A stretch of DNA of 41,126 nucleotides from Ruminococcaceae bacterium UBA3215 (lineage in GTDB: Bacteria > Bacillota > Clostridia > Oscillospirales > Ruminococcaceae). The position numbers and the translations under genes are program-made. Where the stretch lies: contig DEWH01000028.1 of NCBI GenBank assembly GCA_002363155.1, forward strand, positions 39,549 to 80,674, in the 5' to 3' direction. The notes under the pieces are model-generated. The model did no database searches, was not told the origin of the DNA, and saw nothing but the letters and a program-made list of their open reading frames with translations. This document shows positions 30,770 through 38,633 of the stretch, piece after piece; within the stretch, counting starts at the first letter, position 1, and every line of letters begins with the position of its first letter.

Positions 30770-32407
30770 TTAATACATACCGCCCATGCCGCCCATGCCG
30801 CCGGCAGGAGCAGCAGGAGTCTCTTCCTTGATGTCGGTTACGAGGCTCTCTGTTGTGAGCACCATAGCAGCTACTGAAGCAGCGTTCTGGAGTGCGGAAC
30901 GTGTTACCTTTGCAGGATCAACGATTCCGGCATCTATCATGTCAACATACTCGCCCTTGAATGCATCGAAGCCGTATGTCTTCTTGCCCTTTGTGTTCTT
31001 TCTGATGTTCTCGATTATTACAGAGCCCTCAAGACCTGCGTTTGCAGCGATCTGACGGATAGGATATTCAAGAGCGCGAAGAACGATTGTAGCACCGGTC
31101 TTTTCGTCGCCTTCAAGCTTTGCGATAAGCTTCTCAACAGCGCTCATAGCGTTGATAAGAGCTGTGCCGCCGCCTGCAACGATACCCTCTTCTACGGCAG
31201 CCTTTGTTGCTGCGAGAGCATCTTCGATACGCATCTTCTTTTCCTTCATCTCGATCTCGGTAGCAGCGCCGACCTTGATAACCGCAACACCGCCTGCGAG
31301 CTTTGCAAGTCTTTCCTGGAGCTTCTCCTTGTCAAAGTCGCTTGTTGTATTCTCAATAGCGTTTCTGATCTGGTTTACTCTGTCCTTGATGTCAGACTTC
31401 TTGCCTGCGCCGTCAACGATTGTGGTGTTCTCCTTGGTGACTGTAACCTGCTTTGCTGTACCAAGCATTTCTACCGTAGCATCAGCAAGCTCGATTCCGA
31501 GATCACTTGTGATGACCTGACCGCCTGTGAGAACAGCGATATCCTGGAGCATTTCCTTGCGTCTGTCGCCGAAGCCCGGAGCCTTTACTGCAACACAGTT
31601 GAATGTGCCTCTGAGCTTGTTGAGGATAAGGGTCGTAAGTGCCTCGCCCTCGATGTCCTCTGCGATTATGAGAAGCTTCTTGCCGGTCTTTACGATCTGC
31701 TCAAGAAGCGGAAGGAGATCCTGTATAGCGGAGATCTTCTTGTCTGTGATGAGGATATAAGGATCGTCAAGCTCTGCGATCATCTTGTCGCCGTCTGTTG
31801 CCATGTAAGGAGAGATGTAGCCTCTGTCGAACTGCATACCTTCAACAACTTCGCTGTATGTCTCGGCAGTCTTGCTCTCTTCGATAGTGATAACGCCGTC
31901 ATCGGAAACCTTCTCCATAGCCTCGGAGATGAGCTTGCCTATGAATTCGCTTCCGCTGGAAACGGTGGCAACTCTTGCCTTATCCTCTGCATTCTTTATC
32001 TTCTGTGCATTCTTCTTGATCTCGTCAACAGAGACTTCAACTGCCTTTTCGATACCGCCCTTGAGAACCATGGGGTTAGCGCCTGCAGCAACATTCTTCA
32101 TACCCTCGCGAACGATAGCCTGTGCAAGAAGTGTAGCTGTTGTTGTACCGTCGCCGGCAGCATCGTTTGTCTTTGTGGAAACTTCCTTGACGAGCTGTGC
32201 GCCCATGTTCTCAAAAGGATCTTCAAGATCGATCTCCTTTGCGATCGTAACGCCGTCGTTTGTGATCAGCGGAGCGCCGAACTTCTTGTCGAGGACAACG
32301 TTTCTGCCCTTCGGTCCGAGTGTGATCTTTACAGTATCGGCAAGCTTGTCGATACCTGCCTGTAAAGCCTTGCGAGCTTCCTCGCCGTAAATAATCTGCT
32401 TAGCCAT
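30770..32407 (-). CDS. groL: Chaperonin GroEL (Hsp60)
   Basis: A 545-residue chaperonin subunit of standard length that forms the double-ring folding chamber. It has LGPKGRNVVLDKKFGAP, the ATP-binding NDAAGDGTTTATLLAQ with catalytic Asp, the apical AEDIEGEALTTLILNK and the C-terminal family signature AAVEEGIVAGGGTAL. It ends in the usual GGMGGMGGMY tail. AAAGGAAATG precedes the ATG. It follows groS by 20 bases under CIRCE control. Confidence 0.98.
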   Translation of the reverse strand: MAKQIIYGEEARKALQAGIDKLADTVKITLGPKGRNVVLDKKFGAPLITNDGVTIAKEIDLEDPFENMGAQLVKEVSTKTNDAAGDGTTTATLLAQAIVREGMKNVAAGANPMVLKGGIEKAVEVSVDEIKKNAQKIKNAEDKARVATVSSGSEFIGKLISEAMEKVSDDGVITIEESKTAETYSEVVEGMQFDRGYISPYMATDGDKMIAELDDPYILITDKKISAIQDLLPLLEQIVKTGKKLLIIAEDIEGEALTTLILNKLRGTFNCVAVKAPGFGDRRKEMLQDIAVLTGGQVITSDLGIELADATVEMLGTAKQVTVTKENTTIVDGAGKKSDIKDRVNQIRNAIENTTSDFDKEKLQERLAKLAGGVAVIKVGAATEIEMKEKKMRIEDALAATKAAVEEGIVAGGGTALINAMSAVEKLIAKLEGDEKTGATIVLRALEYPIRQIAANAGLEGSVIIENIRKNTKGKKTYGFDAFKGEYVDMIDAGIVDPAKVTRSALQNAASVAAMVLTTESLVTDIKEETPAAPAGGMGGMGGMY

Positions 32408-32427
32408 AATAAATCATTTCCTTTCTT

Positions 32428-32754
32428 TTATTCTACGATTGCAAGAATGTCGCTCTGACGAACTATTGTGTACTTTTCGCCTTCGAGCTTTACTTCTGTT
32501 CCGGAGTACTTGCTGATAAGCACCTTATCGCCTATCTTGACTTCCATCTTTATCTCTTTTCCGTCAACTACTCCTCCGGGACCTACCGCACAGATCTCTG
32601 CTACCTGGGGCTTTTCCTGTGCCGAACTTGTGAGGATTATACCGCCCTTTGTGGTTTCCTCTGCTTCAAGGAACTTGATAACAACTCTGTCTGCAAGAGG
32701 CTTGATATTGAGTCCGGCCTTTGCTGCTGTTGTCTTGGTTGTTTTTGCTGCCAT
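32428..32754 (-). CDS. groS: Co-chaperonin GroES
   Basis: A 108-residue co-chaperonin. The core is typical (IKPLADRVVIKFLEAEETTKGGIILTS, GDKVLISKYSGTEVKLEGEKYTIV, final DILAIVE), including the mobile loop. An extra N-terminal stretch of about 14 residues (MAAKTTKTTAAKAG) precedes the normal start, giving 108 instead of about 95 residues. That stretch is supported by AGGAGG ahead of the first ATG. It caps the GroEL ring. First gene of the groESL operon. Confidence 0.97.
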   Translation of the reverse strand: MAAKTTKTTAAKAGLNIKPLADRVVIKFLEAEETTKGGIILTSSAQEKPQVAEICAVGPGGVVDGKEIKMEVKIGDKVLISKYSGTEVKLEGEKYTIVRQSDILAIVE

Positions 32755-32806
32755 TTTGAAGACCTCCTATAAGAAAATAAAAATATTAACGTAACTCACC
32801 GGGCAT

Positions 32807-32833
32807 TTAGCACTTGCCCGTTCCGAGTGTTAG
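32807..32833. promoter_or_regulatory. Second, degenerate CIRCE-like operator
   Basis: TTAGCACTT-N9-GAGTGTTAG keeps the nine-base spacing of CIRCE with three departures from perfect symmetry. Its right arm overlaps the left arm of the perfect CIRCE by four bases. Confidence 0.6.
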
Positions 32834-32856
32834 CACTCTTTTGCTCCGAGTGCTAA
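32830..32856. promoter_or_regulatory. CIRCE operator (HrcA site) of groESL
   Basis: TTAGCACTC-N9-GAGTGCTAA is an exact match to the CIRCE consensus. It lies between the -10 box and the groS ribosome site, over the predicted start of transcription (about 32861), as expected for HrcA repression of heat-shock genes. Confidence 0.97.
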
Positions 32857-32867
32857 CCGATAATCAT

Positions 32868-32896
32868 ATTATAGTCTTTTGCAGAAAAAAAATCAA
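32868..32896 (-). promoter_or_regulatory. Sigma-A promoter of groESL
   Basis: On the minus strand TTGATT (32891-32896), 17-base spacer, TATAAT (32868-32873), directly upstream of the CIRCE operator. Confidence 0.8.
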
Positions 32897-32938
32897 GTAC
32901 TTTTTGATATTTTTTTATTTTTGTATCATTGTACTTGA
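32893..32938 (-). terminator. Possible ddl terminator overlapping the groESL promoter
   Basis: TCAAGTAC (32893-32900) and GTACTTGA (32931-32938) are complementary across an A/T-rich loop of 30 bases, and on the minus strand the stem is followed by eight T. The long loop makes this a weak terminator candidate; it is the only one I see after ddl. Confidence 0.3.
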
Positions 32939-32985
32939 ATTTTTATTATTATAAACACAATTTTGTGCATATTGCACATATTTTC

Positions 32986-34182
32986 TTACATTTTTCCGCC
33001 CTTTGCGCCCTTTGAACCGCCGAAGCTTGCATTTTCAAGAATGTTGGTATCAAAGGAGAAGCTTATCGACTTATTCTCACGCTCGCGCTTGAATGCAAGA
33101 TTAATCATCCGGTCGAGAAGCTCGCTGTACTTTACGCCCACCGGCTCCCAGAGGTAGAAAGAAAGGCTTCCGGGGATAGTGTTGATCTCGTTGAGGTAGA
33201 TCTTCCCTGTGCTCTGATCGAGCATAAAGTCGATACGGGAAACTCCGGAACAGCCCAGAGACCTGAATGCCTTTACCGCGAGAGTGCGTACTTCTTCCCG
33301 CATTTCCGGCGTGATATCCGCGGGGATCTTGCGCTTGAGCGAAGCCATGCCGCTCTTTCCGCCGGAGGACTTTGTACCGCCGACATACTTATCCTGATAG
33401 CTGAGGATCTCGTCATTTGCCACCGGCTCCTCGCACTCGCTTGCTTCCGCATGCTCATAATCTCCGAGCACCGAGCAGTTTATCTCCTTGAGATCGGTTA
33501 TCGCATTCTCAACAAGCACCTTTATCGAGAAAGTGAAGGCGTAATCGAGAGCGTCCGCAAGAGCCTCACGATCCTTCGCCTTGCGTATGCCTACGCTGGA
33601 GCCGAGATTTACGGGTTTCACGATCACGGGGTACTGTGTCCTTGACTCGATCATATCAAGCACTGCGTCCTGTGCGGAGGTGTACTCCTTCACATTGATG
33701 ACGGTTCCGGGAAGCACCGGTATGCCGTTATCCGCGAAAACGCACTTCATAGCGTACTTATCCATGCCGAGAGCGCTCGAAAGCACATCACAGCCTGCAT
33801 ACGGGATACCGAGGGTCTGGAGATATCCCTGGAGCGCTCCGTCCTCAACATTAGTACCGTGAACGACCGGAAGCGCCACATCTATCACCGCTGCCACATT
33901 ATTGCCGAACTTCTTCATCGGGTAATTGAGAAGCTCGACAGTGTTTCCGTTCCCGACGGGTATAACACGGGTGCTCTCTTTAAGGAGCGCCGGGATATTC
34001 CTGTACGCTTCGATCTTGCCGATGTTCTCGCCTATGTAGAACTCGGTGTTCTTTGTGATATAGATCGGTATGATCTCGTATTTTTCCGTATTCAGCGACC
34101 TGCATGCCTGGAGTGCGGAAATGACCGACACCTCATGCTCAACGCTCTTGCCGCCGAAAAAAACTCCGACTCTGATCTTCAT
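32986..34182 (-). CDS. ddl: D-alanine--D-alanine ligase
   Basis: A 398-residue ATP-grasp enzyme making the D-Ala-D-Ala dipeptide. It has GGKSVEHEVSVISA (10-23), PVVHGTNVEDGALQG, YPVIVKPVNLGSSVGI, and the Mg/ATP site RIDFM and LNEINTIPG (330-338). The Tyr in YQDKY (Y266) corresponds to the active-site Tyr that marks D-Ala-D-Ala ligases; VanA-type D-Ala-D-Lac ligases have His there. The protein is longer than usual (about 350): a Gly/Ser/Lys insert (GGTKSSGGKSG, 268-278) sits in the omega loop, and a Gly/Lys tail (385-398) follows the fold. It is the last gene of a four-gene cell-wall cluster that includes a MurF-like ligase, which uses its product. Confidence 0.94.
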   Translation of the reverse strand: MKIRVGVFFGGKSVEHEVSVISALQACRSLNTEKYEIIPIYITKNTEFYIGENIGKIEAYRNIPALLKESTRVIPVGNGNTVELLNYPMKKFGNNVAAVIDVALPVVHGTNVEDGALQGYLQTLGIPYAGCDVLSSALGMDKYAMKCVFADNGIPVLPGTVINVKEYTSAQDAVLDMIESRTQYPVIVKPVNLGSSVGIRKAKDREALADALDYAFTFSIKVLVENAITDLKEINCSVLGDYEHAEASECEEPVANDEILSYQDKYVGGTKSSGGKSGMASLKRKIPADITPEMREEVRTLAVKAFRSLGCSGVSRIDFMLDQSTGKIYLNEINTIPGSLSFYLWEPVGVKYSELLDRMINLAFKRERENKSISFSFDTNILENASFGGSKGAKGGKM

Positions 34183-34213
34183 AATGCTGTCCTTTCTTTT
34201 GTGTATGTAATGT

Positions 34214-35077
34214 TTATTCTGTCTCTGTCACGGCTTCTCCGCCGATCGTATTCTTTAAGTGCAGTGTTACATAATCGCCGTATTTCAGATCGAAGTACTC
34301 CGCGTCAGCAGGCACTTCAAAGCAGATGTTGCCCTCCGCCTTTATTCCGGGAGGCACAGGGTCAGAGGACAGCTGCTTGCGGTCATTGTCCCACTGGGAA
34401 TCGCACATTATCCCGTCCACCAGGCACATGATCTTTTCTTCGGGACGGTAATCCTCTTTTCCGGTGTTCTCTATTATTATATGAAACGAAACGTACTCAT
34501 AGCCCTCCGACGGTTTGTACGGCCAGCGGTCAACGGTCTGATACCTGTCGCAGGTCACAGAGTAATTGAGAGTCTGCGCAGGTTCTCCGAGTCCGGCAGT
34601 CACCTTTGTCTCGATCAGAGGCACCGAGATCTCCGGTATCTCCGGGATAGAGATATCCGGCATTTCCACCGGCGTTATGGAGATGCTGCTGTGGGAAGTC
34701 GCTTCCTTTTCTCTTTTCGAGGAGCTGCTTTCGGCTTTTCTCTCGCTTGACACCGCAGCTATCGCAAATATCATAACGATAACGAACGTGACGCAGATCG
34801 TTATTATCGGCAGCAAACAGCCTAAGCTCATAAACTTCGCGGCGTTTTGCACAGTCTTTGAATTTGCGGCAGAATTTGTCATCAGATTCTTGTTCTCTAT
34901 CCGAATTCTGTCGTTTTCGAGCTCTTTTTTCTCGAAATACAGGTCATCTGCCCTGTCGAGCTTTTCCTTTTCTTTGATCACCTCATGATCGTTTCCGTAA
35001 GCACCGCCGCAGTTCGGGCAGGATCTGTACTTGTCGGTATCTATCAGCGTACCGCAGTAATCGCAGGTTATCTTCAT
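34214..35077 (-). CDS. Zinc-ribbon membrane protein with extracellular beta domain
   Basis: This encodes 287 residues. A cytosolic zinc ribbon (C5, C8, C20, C23; CDYCGT, CPNCGG) leads into a charged helical region (30-65) and one membrane helix (about 84-109). A Ser/Lys-rich stretch (111-135) and a Pro/Ile repeat follow (PDISIPEIPEISVP). The C-terminal beta domain (about 155-285) is similar in style to DUF4352 immunoglobulin-like domains (YEYVSFHIIIENTGKEDY). The exact function is unknown. It lies between murF-like and ddl genes with gaps of 28 and 31 bases, so it is probably co-transcribed and may act at the membrane in wall synthesis or sensing. Confidence 0.7.
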   Translation of the reverse strand: MKITCDYCGTLIDTDKYRSCPNCGGAYGNDHEVIKEKEKLDRADDLYFEKKELENDRIRIENKNLMTNSAANSKTVQNAAKFMSLGCLLPIITICVTFVIVMIFAIAAVSSERKAESSSSKREKEATSHSSISITPVEMPDISIPEIPEISVPLIETKVTAGLGEPAQTLNYSVTCDRYQTVDRWPYKPSEGYEYVSFHIIIENTGKEDYRPEEKIMCLVDGIMCDSQWDNDRKQLSSDPVPPGIKAEGNICFEVPADAEYFDLKYGDYVTLHLKNTIGGEAVTETE

Positions 35078-35105
35078 ATCAGTTCACTTCCTAATGTCAT
35101 GCTGC

Positions 35106-36716
35106 TCAGAAATTATCCGGCAGGTCGTTCTCGAGCAGTATCACGCGCTTTCTTCCCGCCTGTATCGCATAGGCGGCCTTCATTGCTTCGCTCAGGTCAG
35201 CCGCAACGATGATGTGGTTCTCGGTAAAGCCCTTTGCAAGCAGTCCCTCTTTTATCGGCGGAGCCTGTTTCTCGCCCACAAGTATCGCTATGTCGCAGCA
35301 GCCTGCCGCAAATTCGCCCAGTTCCTTGTTCAGCTGGTATTCGCGCTCTCCCAGCTCTATCATTCCCGGCGTTGCCAATATACGCAGTGCGTCCTCAAAC
35401 ATCGACAGCGTTTTCAGCGCCGCTCTCGCACCCGCAGGATTGGAGTTGAACGCGTCGTCGATTATCGTTACCCCGTTGCCCTTGTCGAGTATCTGCATTC
35501 TGTGCGGTACGGCTTCAAGGCGCTTTACCGGATAAACAAGCTCGTCAAGGGAGATGCCGAGTTCGTGGGAAACGGCTATCGCGCCGAGGATATTCTGCAC
35601 ATTGTGCTCGCCGAGAAGCTTGGTGGAGAACTGTTTTTCCTCGTCTCCGTGGTGTACGGTGAATGTGGTGCCTTTCTCGGTGACCTTGATGCCGTCGGCG
35701 GTGTAATCCCACTTTCCGCCTTCAATGCCGTAGGTTATATGGTTCTTGTCGGTGCCGTGGTTTCTTATGAACTCGTTGTCATAGTTTAAGAATACCGTTC
35801 CGTCAGTTATCGCGTCGGCTATCTCGAACTTCGTCTTTATGATGTTCTCAACGGAGCCGAATGTTTCAAGGTGCTGTTCGCCTATTGAGGTTATGATCGA
35901 ATGCTTCGGGTGAACGATGTCGCAGATCTCCTTGATCTCGCCTACACCCTTTGCCCCCATTTCGCAGAGGAATATCTCGTGTGTGGCATTGAGACTGCCG
36001 CGGACTACCTTGACTACGCCCATTGTGGTATTGAAGCTGCCCGGTGTCATAAGCACGTTGTACTTTGCGGACAGGAGCCTTTCGAGGTAGAACTTTGTGG
36101 AAGTCTTGCCGTAGCTTCCGGTGATGCCGATGACGGTGGTATTCGGAAGCTCGCTTATGATGCGCTTTGCATCGTTGATGTAGTGCTTGTTTATGGCTTT
36201 TTCCACCGGCTTGTTTATAAGGTTCGCAAGACAGGGCATATAGACGCAGAACGACGGAAGAAGCGCTGCCGCTGCGAAATACAGCCTCCAGCTATAAAGG
36301 AAGATGAACGAAAGCGCGCATACCGCACCGTAAATAACGGTCATCGTCACGCACATTCTGATGACGCGGTGCGTGAACACGAGCTTCTTCTTTGCCGGCT
36401 TTTTAAGTGCCAGCACAGCCGGTACGGCTCCGCAGAGCAACAGGGCTGCACCTATATATGGCAGAAGATCGCAGAGAGTCCATATAAGGAAGTTCCCGTT
36501 CACATACGCAAGTACGGCAACTGCTGCCGCGGTGATGAAGAATACCCACGCCCAGGCACCGCGCCTGAATACGTCGAGACGGTTCTTGTGCCGCCATTCC
36601 AGATGCTCCCGTGTGCTGTAGGAATTGAGCTGGAACATGTGCATATAATGCACGAAATTTATCGTAAAGTTCACGAGCAGAGCCGCGAAAAAAAAGATGT
36701 GAGCAAATACAGTCAT
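35106..36716 (-). CDS. Membrane-anchored MurF-like Mur ligase
   Basis: This encodes 536 residues. Residues 1-165 hold about five membrane helices in place of the soluble N-terminal domain of standard MurF. The Mur ligase central domain begins near 190 with the P-loop GITGSYGKTST (197-207), then FLCEMGAKGVGEI and TSIGEQHLETFGS. The C-terminal domain has IIDDAFNSNPAGARAAL and TPGMIELG. These motifs are closest to MurF, which joins D-Ala-D-Ala to UDP-MurNAc-tripeptide, and ddl lies two genes downstream. The swap of the UDP-binding N domain for a membrane domain suggests it may act on a lipid-linked or other substrate, so I do not give it the murF symbol. AGAAGGAC precedes the ATG. Confidence 0.85.
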   Translation of the reverse strand: MTVFAHIFFFAALLVNFTINFVHYMHMFQLNSYSTREHLEWRHKNRLDVFRRGAWAWVFFITAAAVAVLAYVNGNFLIWTLCDLLPYIGAALLLCGAVPAVLALKKPAKKKLVFTHRVIRMCVTMTVIYGAVCALSFIFLYSWRLYFAAAALLPSFCVYMPCLANLINKPVEKAINKHYINDAKRIISELPNTTVIGITGSYGKTSTKFYLERLLSAKYNVLMTPGSFNTTMGVVKVVRGSLNATHEIFLCEMGAKGVGEIKEICDIVHPKHSIITSIGEQHLETFGSVENIIKTKFEIADAITDGTVFLNYDNEFIRNHGTDKNHITYGIEGGKWDYTADGIKVTEKGTTFTVHHGDEEKQFSTKLLGEHNVQNILGAIAVSHELGISLDELVYPVKRLEAVPHRMQILDKGNGVTIIDDAFNSNPAGARAALKTLSMFEDALRILATPGMIELGEREYQLNKELGEFAAGCCDIAILVGEKQAPPIKEGLLAKGFTENHIIVAADLSEAMKAAYAIQAGRKRVILLENDLPDNF

Positions 36717-36732
36717 AAGTTATGTCCTTCTG

Positions 36733-37506
36733 TCAGTAATCTATGCCGAGAAACGACGATATGACGCGCAGGAATGTGAACTGCTGGTCTATAAAGGCGA
36801 AATGCCCCGCGTTGTCGAGTGTCACAAGTCCCGCGTCCGGCATCTCCCGCTCCATGCGCTGACCGTCCTCAAGAGGTGCGGCGTCATCGTTCCTGCCCCA
36901 GATGAGCAGCGTTTCGGGCGTGCATTTCGGCAGCAGCGGCGAAAGATCCTCATTCACCGTGTTCACCAGCACCTGCCGCATCATCGGGCTTGCCGCCCTG
37001 TAATCCGCAGAGCCGTGCTTATTGCGCAGGTTTTCAAGCGCATTCGGGAACAGCGCTTTCATCGGCGCACTGGAAAGTATCTTCTTCCCGCGCTGATAAG
37101 CCGCAGCCTTCTTCTTTGCTTCTTCCGAGGGTTCGTGCCTTATCCCCGCCGCGCCCGTAAGTATTATCTTCGTCACCGCAAGCGGCAGAGTGTCTCTTGC
37201 CATAAGTTTCAGCGTAACGCGTCCGCCGAAGCTGTGACCGAAGATGATGCAGTCCGTAACGCCGAGCTTTTCGCAGAAAGCGAGGACAAAGTCCGCATAA
37301 TCGTCAACATGCCACGGCTCCGAGGGTTCGGGAGTTCCCCCGAAGCCCGGAAGATCCGGCGCAAGCACCCGGTACTTCTCCGCGATCCTGTCAATGACGG
37401 CAGAGTAAAGATCAACGCTCGTTCCCCAGCCCTGGAGCACCAGGACGATATCTCCCTCACCCTTGTCGATATAGTTAGTTTCTATGCCTTTTATATCAAT
37501 AGTCAT
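36733..37506 (-). CDS. Alpha/beta hydrolase
   Basis: A 257-residue alpha/beta-hydrolase fold protein. The nucleophile elbow is GHSFGG (S92), the acid is D207 or D208 in GRNDDAAP, and the His is H235 in DNAGHFAF; the oxyanion region is LQGWGTS. No signal peptide, so it is cytosolic. The substrate is unknown; sequences of this type include esterases and C-C bond hydrolases. GGAGGAC precedes the ATG. It is first in a four-gene unit with the MurF-like ligase, whose start is 16 bases after its stop. Confidence 0.88.
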   Translation of the reverse strand: MTIDIKGIETNYIDKGEGDIVLVLQGWGTSVDLYSAVIDRIAEKYRVLAPDLPGFGGTPEPSEPWHVDDYADFVLAFCEKLGVTDCIIFGHSFGGRVTLKLMARDTLPLAVTKIILTGAAGIRHEPSEEAKKKAAAYQRGKKILSSAPMKALFPNALENLRNKHGSADYRAASPMMRQVLVNTVNEDLSPLLPKCTPETLLIWGRNDDAAPLEDGQRMEREMPDAGLVTLDNAGHFAFIDQQFTFLRVISSFLGIDY

Positions 37507-37549
37507 TCTGTCCTCCGGAAGCCGAAGCCGAAAATAAACATACGATAAT

Positions 37550-37579
37550 ATTATACACCCACATACGGGTATTTGTCAA
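37550..37579 (-). promoter_or_regulatory. Sigma-A promoter of the cell-wall cluster
   Basis: On the minus strand TTGACA (37574-37579), 18-base spacer, TATAAT (37550-37555). The spacer contains a small inverted repeat, ACCC-N6-GGGT. The -35 box abuts the T tract of the upstream terminator. Confidence 0.8.
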
Positions 37580-37580
37580 G

Positions 37581-37620
37581 AAAAAACGCCCTCTCACCTC
37601 TGTAAGGGGTGGAGGGGCGC
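37581..37620 (-). terminator. Intrinsic terminator of the small-protein cluster
   Basis: On the minus strand GCGCCCCTCCACCCC pairs with GGTGAGAGGGCG with a bulge, followed by six T. It lies 24 bases after the stop of the 24-residue peptide and just before the hydrolase promoter, so it ends the 39186-to-37644 transcription unit. Confidence 0.75.
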
Positions 37621-37643
37621 TGCGATATGCTGTTACCGCCTTG

Positions 37644-37718
37644 TCAGCAGCTTTCGGTGCCGTCCGTCTTCTTGTCGGAAGCGGCTGACTGCTGCTTGTT
37701 TTTCTTATTCTTTCCCAT
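37644..37718 (-). CDS. Lys-rich 24-residue peptide ending in Cys
   Basis: An ATG with AAAGGAAGATAAC upstream opens a 24-codon frame: MGKNKKNKQQ, then SAASDKKTDGTESC. It is basic, very hydrophilic, with a single Cys as last residue; no signal peptide. The strong ribosome site, two leader hairpins and a terminator after the stop support translation. I do not recognise it. A free C-terminal Cys could be a site for modification or metal binding; this is inference. Confidence 0.5.
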   Translation of the reverse strand: MGKNKKNKQQSAASDKKTDGTESC

Positions 37719-37810
37719 TGTTATCTTCCTTTCGGCTCCCTCACGGAGCTCATACTGCCGCGTTTGCTGTGCGGCAGTAATATTATCCGCATTCCGCCCG
37801 CAAATATTCA
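37719..37810 (-). other. Two hairpins in the spacer before the 24-residue peptide
   Basis: On the minus strand ACTGCCGC-N9-GCGGCAGT is followed within a few bases by GAGCTCC-gtga-GGGAGC, and then by the AAAGGAAG ribosome site of the peptide gene. There is no T tract, so these look like leader structure or an RNA processing point more than a terminator. Confidence 0.45.
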
Positions 37811-37948
37811 TTACGCGATAAGTATTGACAGAAGCGCAAGGATAAGCTTCTTATCCGCGTCCTGCTTATAAAGTATGTAGCACAGCCCGAGTATCAGCAG
37901 TGTGTCGCTGTCGGAAAAAAGTCCTCCGAGCAGCCCGCCGTCATTCAT
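37811..37948 (-). CDS. Small membrane protein (45 aa), unknown
   Basis: A 45-residue protein: Gly-rich start (MNDGGLLGGLFSDSD), a hydrophobic helix (TLLILGLCYILY), a charged turn (KQDADKK) and a second hydrophobic helix to the end (LILALLSILIA). It probably forms a membrane hairpin. Its ATG overlaps the stop of the 222-residue gene by eight bases (ATGAATGA), so they are translationally coupled. I do not recognise the family. The longer upstream frame through this region is a shadow of the 222-residue gene. Confidence 0.7.
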   Translation of the reverse strand: MNDGGLLGGLFSDSDTLLILGLCYILYKQDADKKLILALLSILIA

Positions 37949-38609
37949 CTGCCGGGTCGTCCCCCTCCGATAGCCGTAACGCCTCCCCGCATTCTTCCTC
38001 CGCTTTGCGAAACGAGTCCTCGTCTTCACCGTCCGTCCCGCATGAGAAGTCCGGGAAATCAGTGGTATCGGAGTCTTTCTCCCCTTCGGCAAGCTTTTTC
38101 ATCATCTCTGTGTTCCGCGTCATTTCCTCAAGTATCTCTGCCGCTTTCCGAAGCCCGTCGTCGCGGTATTCCCCGCTCTTGATCTCGTCGGCGGTATATA
38201 CGCCGTATTTCGTCTCCGACACGTCATCGCCGCTTTCATCTGCGTTTCCCGCCGTTCCGGCATCTGCCGGGGTATCTTCCTCCGCGGATATGTCGGAATG
38301 TTCAGCCGGCGGTTCCTCGTCCGGTAAGGGTTCAACGCCCGCTGCCGCCGGATCTTCAGCCTGCCGGACATCAATGCTTTCCGTCTCCGGGGAAGCAGAC
38401 GCTTCCTGCACGGTTTCCTGCACCTGTTCAACGGCTTCCGCAATGACGGGAGCAGGCGGTTCCGCTTCTTTTACCGGTTCCGAAGGAGCGGCAGAAACTG
38501 TCTCCGCTCTCACCGACGAACGCTTCATCATACTCATCGCCGCGTTCATATACTCCTTCTGCCGCTTTTCAAGTTCAGAAGCGCTTATCGTTTCTTTCTT
38601 CCAATCCAT
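37941..38609 (-). CDS. Acidic, largely disordered protein (222 aa), unknown
   Basis: A 222-residue protein. A basic helical start (MDWKKETISASELEKRQKEY, then MNAAMSMMKRSS) is followed by a long low-complexity Glu/Asp/Pro/Ala region (35-130). A helical stretch (YGVYTADEIKSGEYRDDGLR through AAEILEEMTRNTEMMKKL) and an acidic tail complete it. No membrane segment. I do not recognise a family. GGAGGTCATAAT precedes the ATG. It sits in the middle of the small-protein cluster and overlaps the next gene. It may tether partners through its two helical ends. Confidence 0.72.
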   Translation of the reverse strand: MDWKKETISASELEKRQKEYMNAAMSMMKRSSVRAETVSAAPSEPVKEAEPPAPVIAEAVEQVQETVQEASASPETESIDVRQAEDPAAAGVEPLPDEEPPAEHSDISAEEDTPADAGTAGNADESGDDVSETKYGVYTADEIKSGEYRDDGLRKAAEILEEMTRNTEMMKKLAEGEKDSDTTDFPDFSCGTDGEDEDSFRKAEEECGEALRLSEGDDPADE

Positions 38610-38633
38610 ATTATGACCTCCGTATATATTTAT

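Noticed and set aside
32986..34182. VanA/VanB-type D-Ala-D-Lac ligase (vancomycin resistance)
   Set aside because: The omega loop has Tyr (YQDKY) where Van-type enzymes carry His, and no vanH, vanX, vanR or vanS gene is near.
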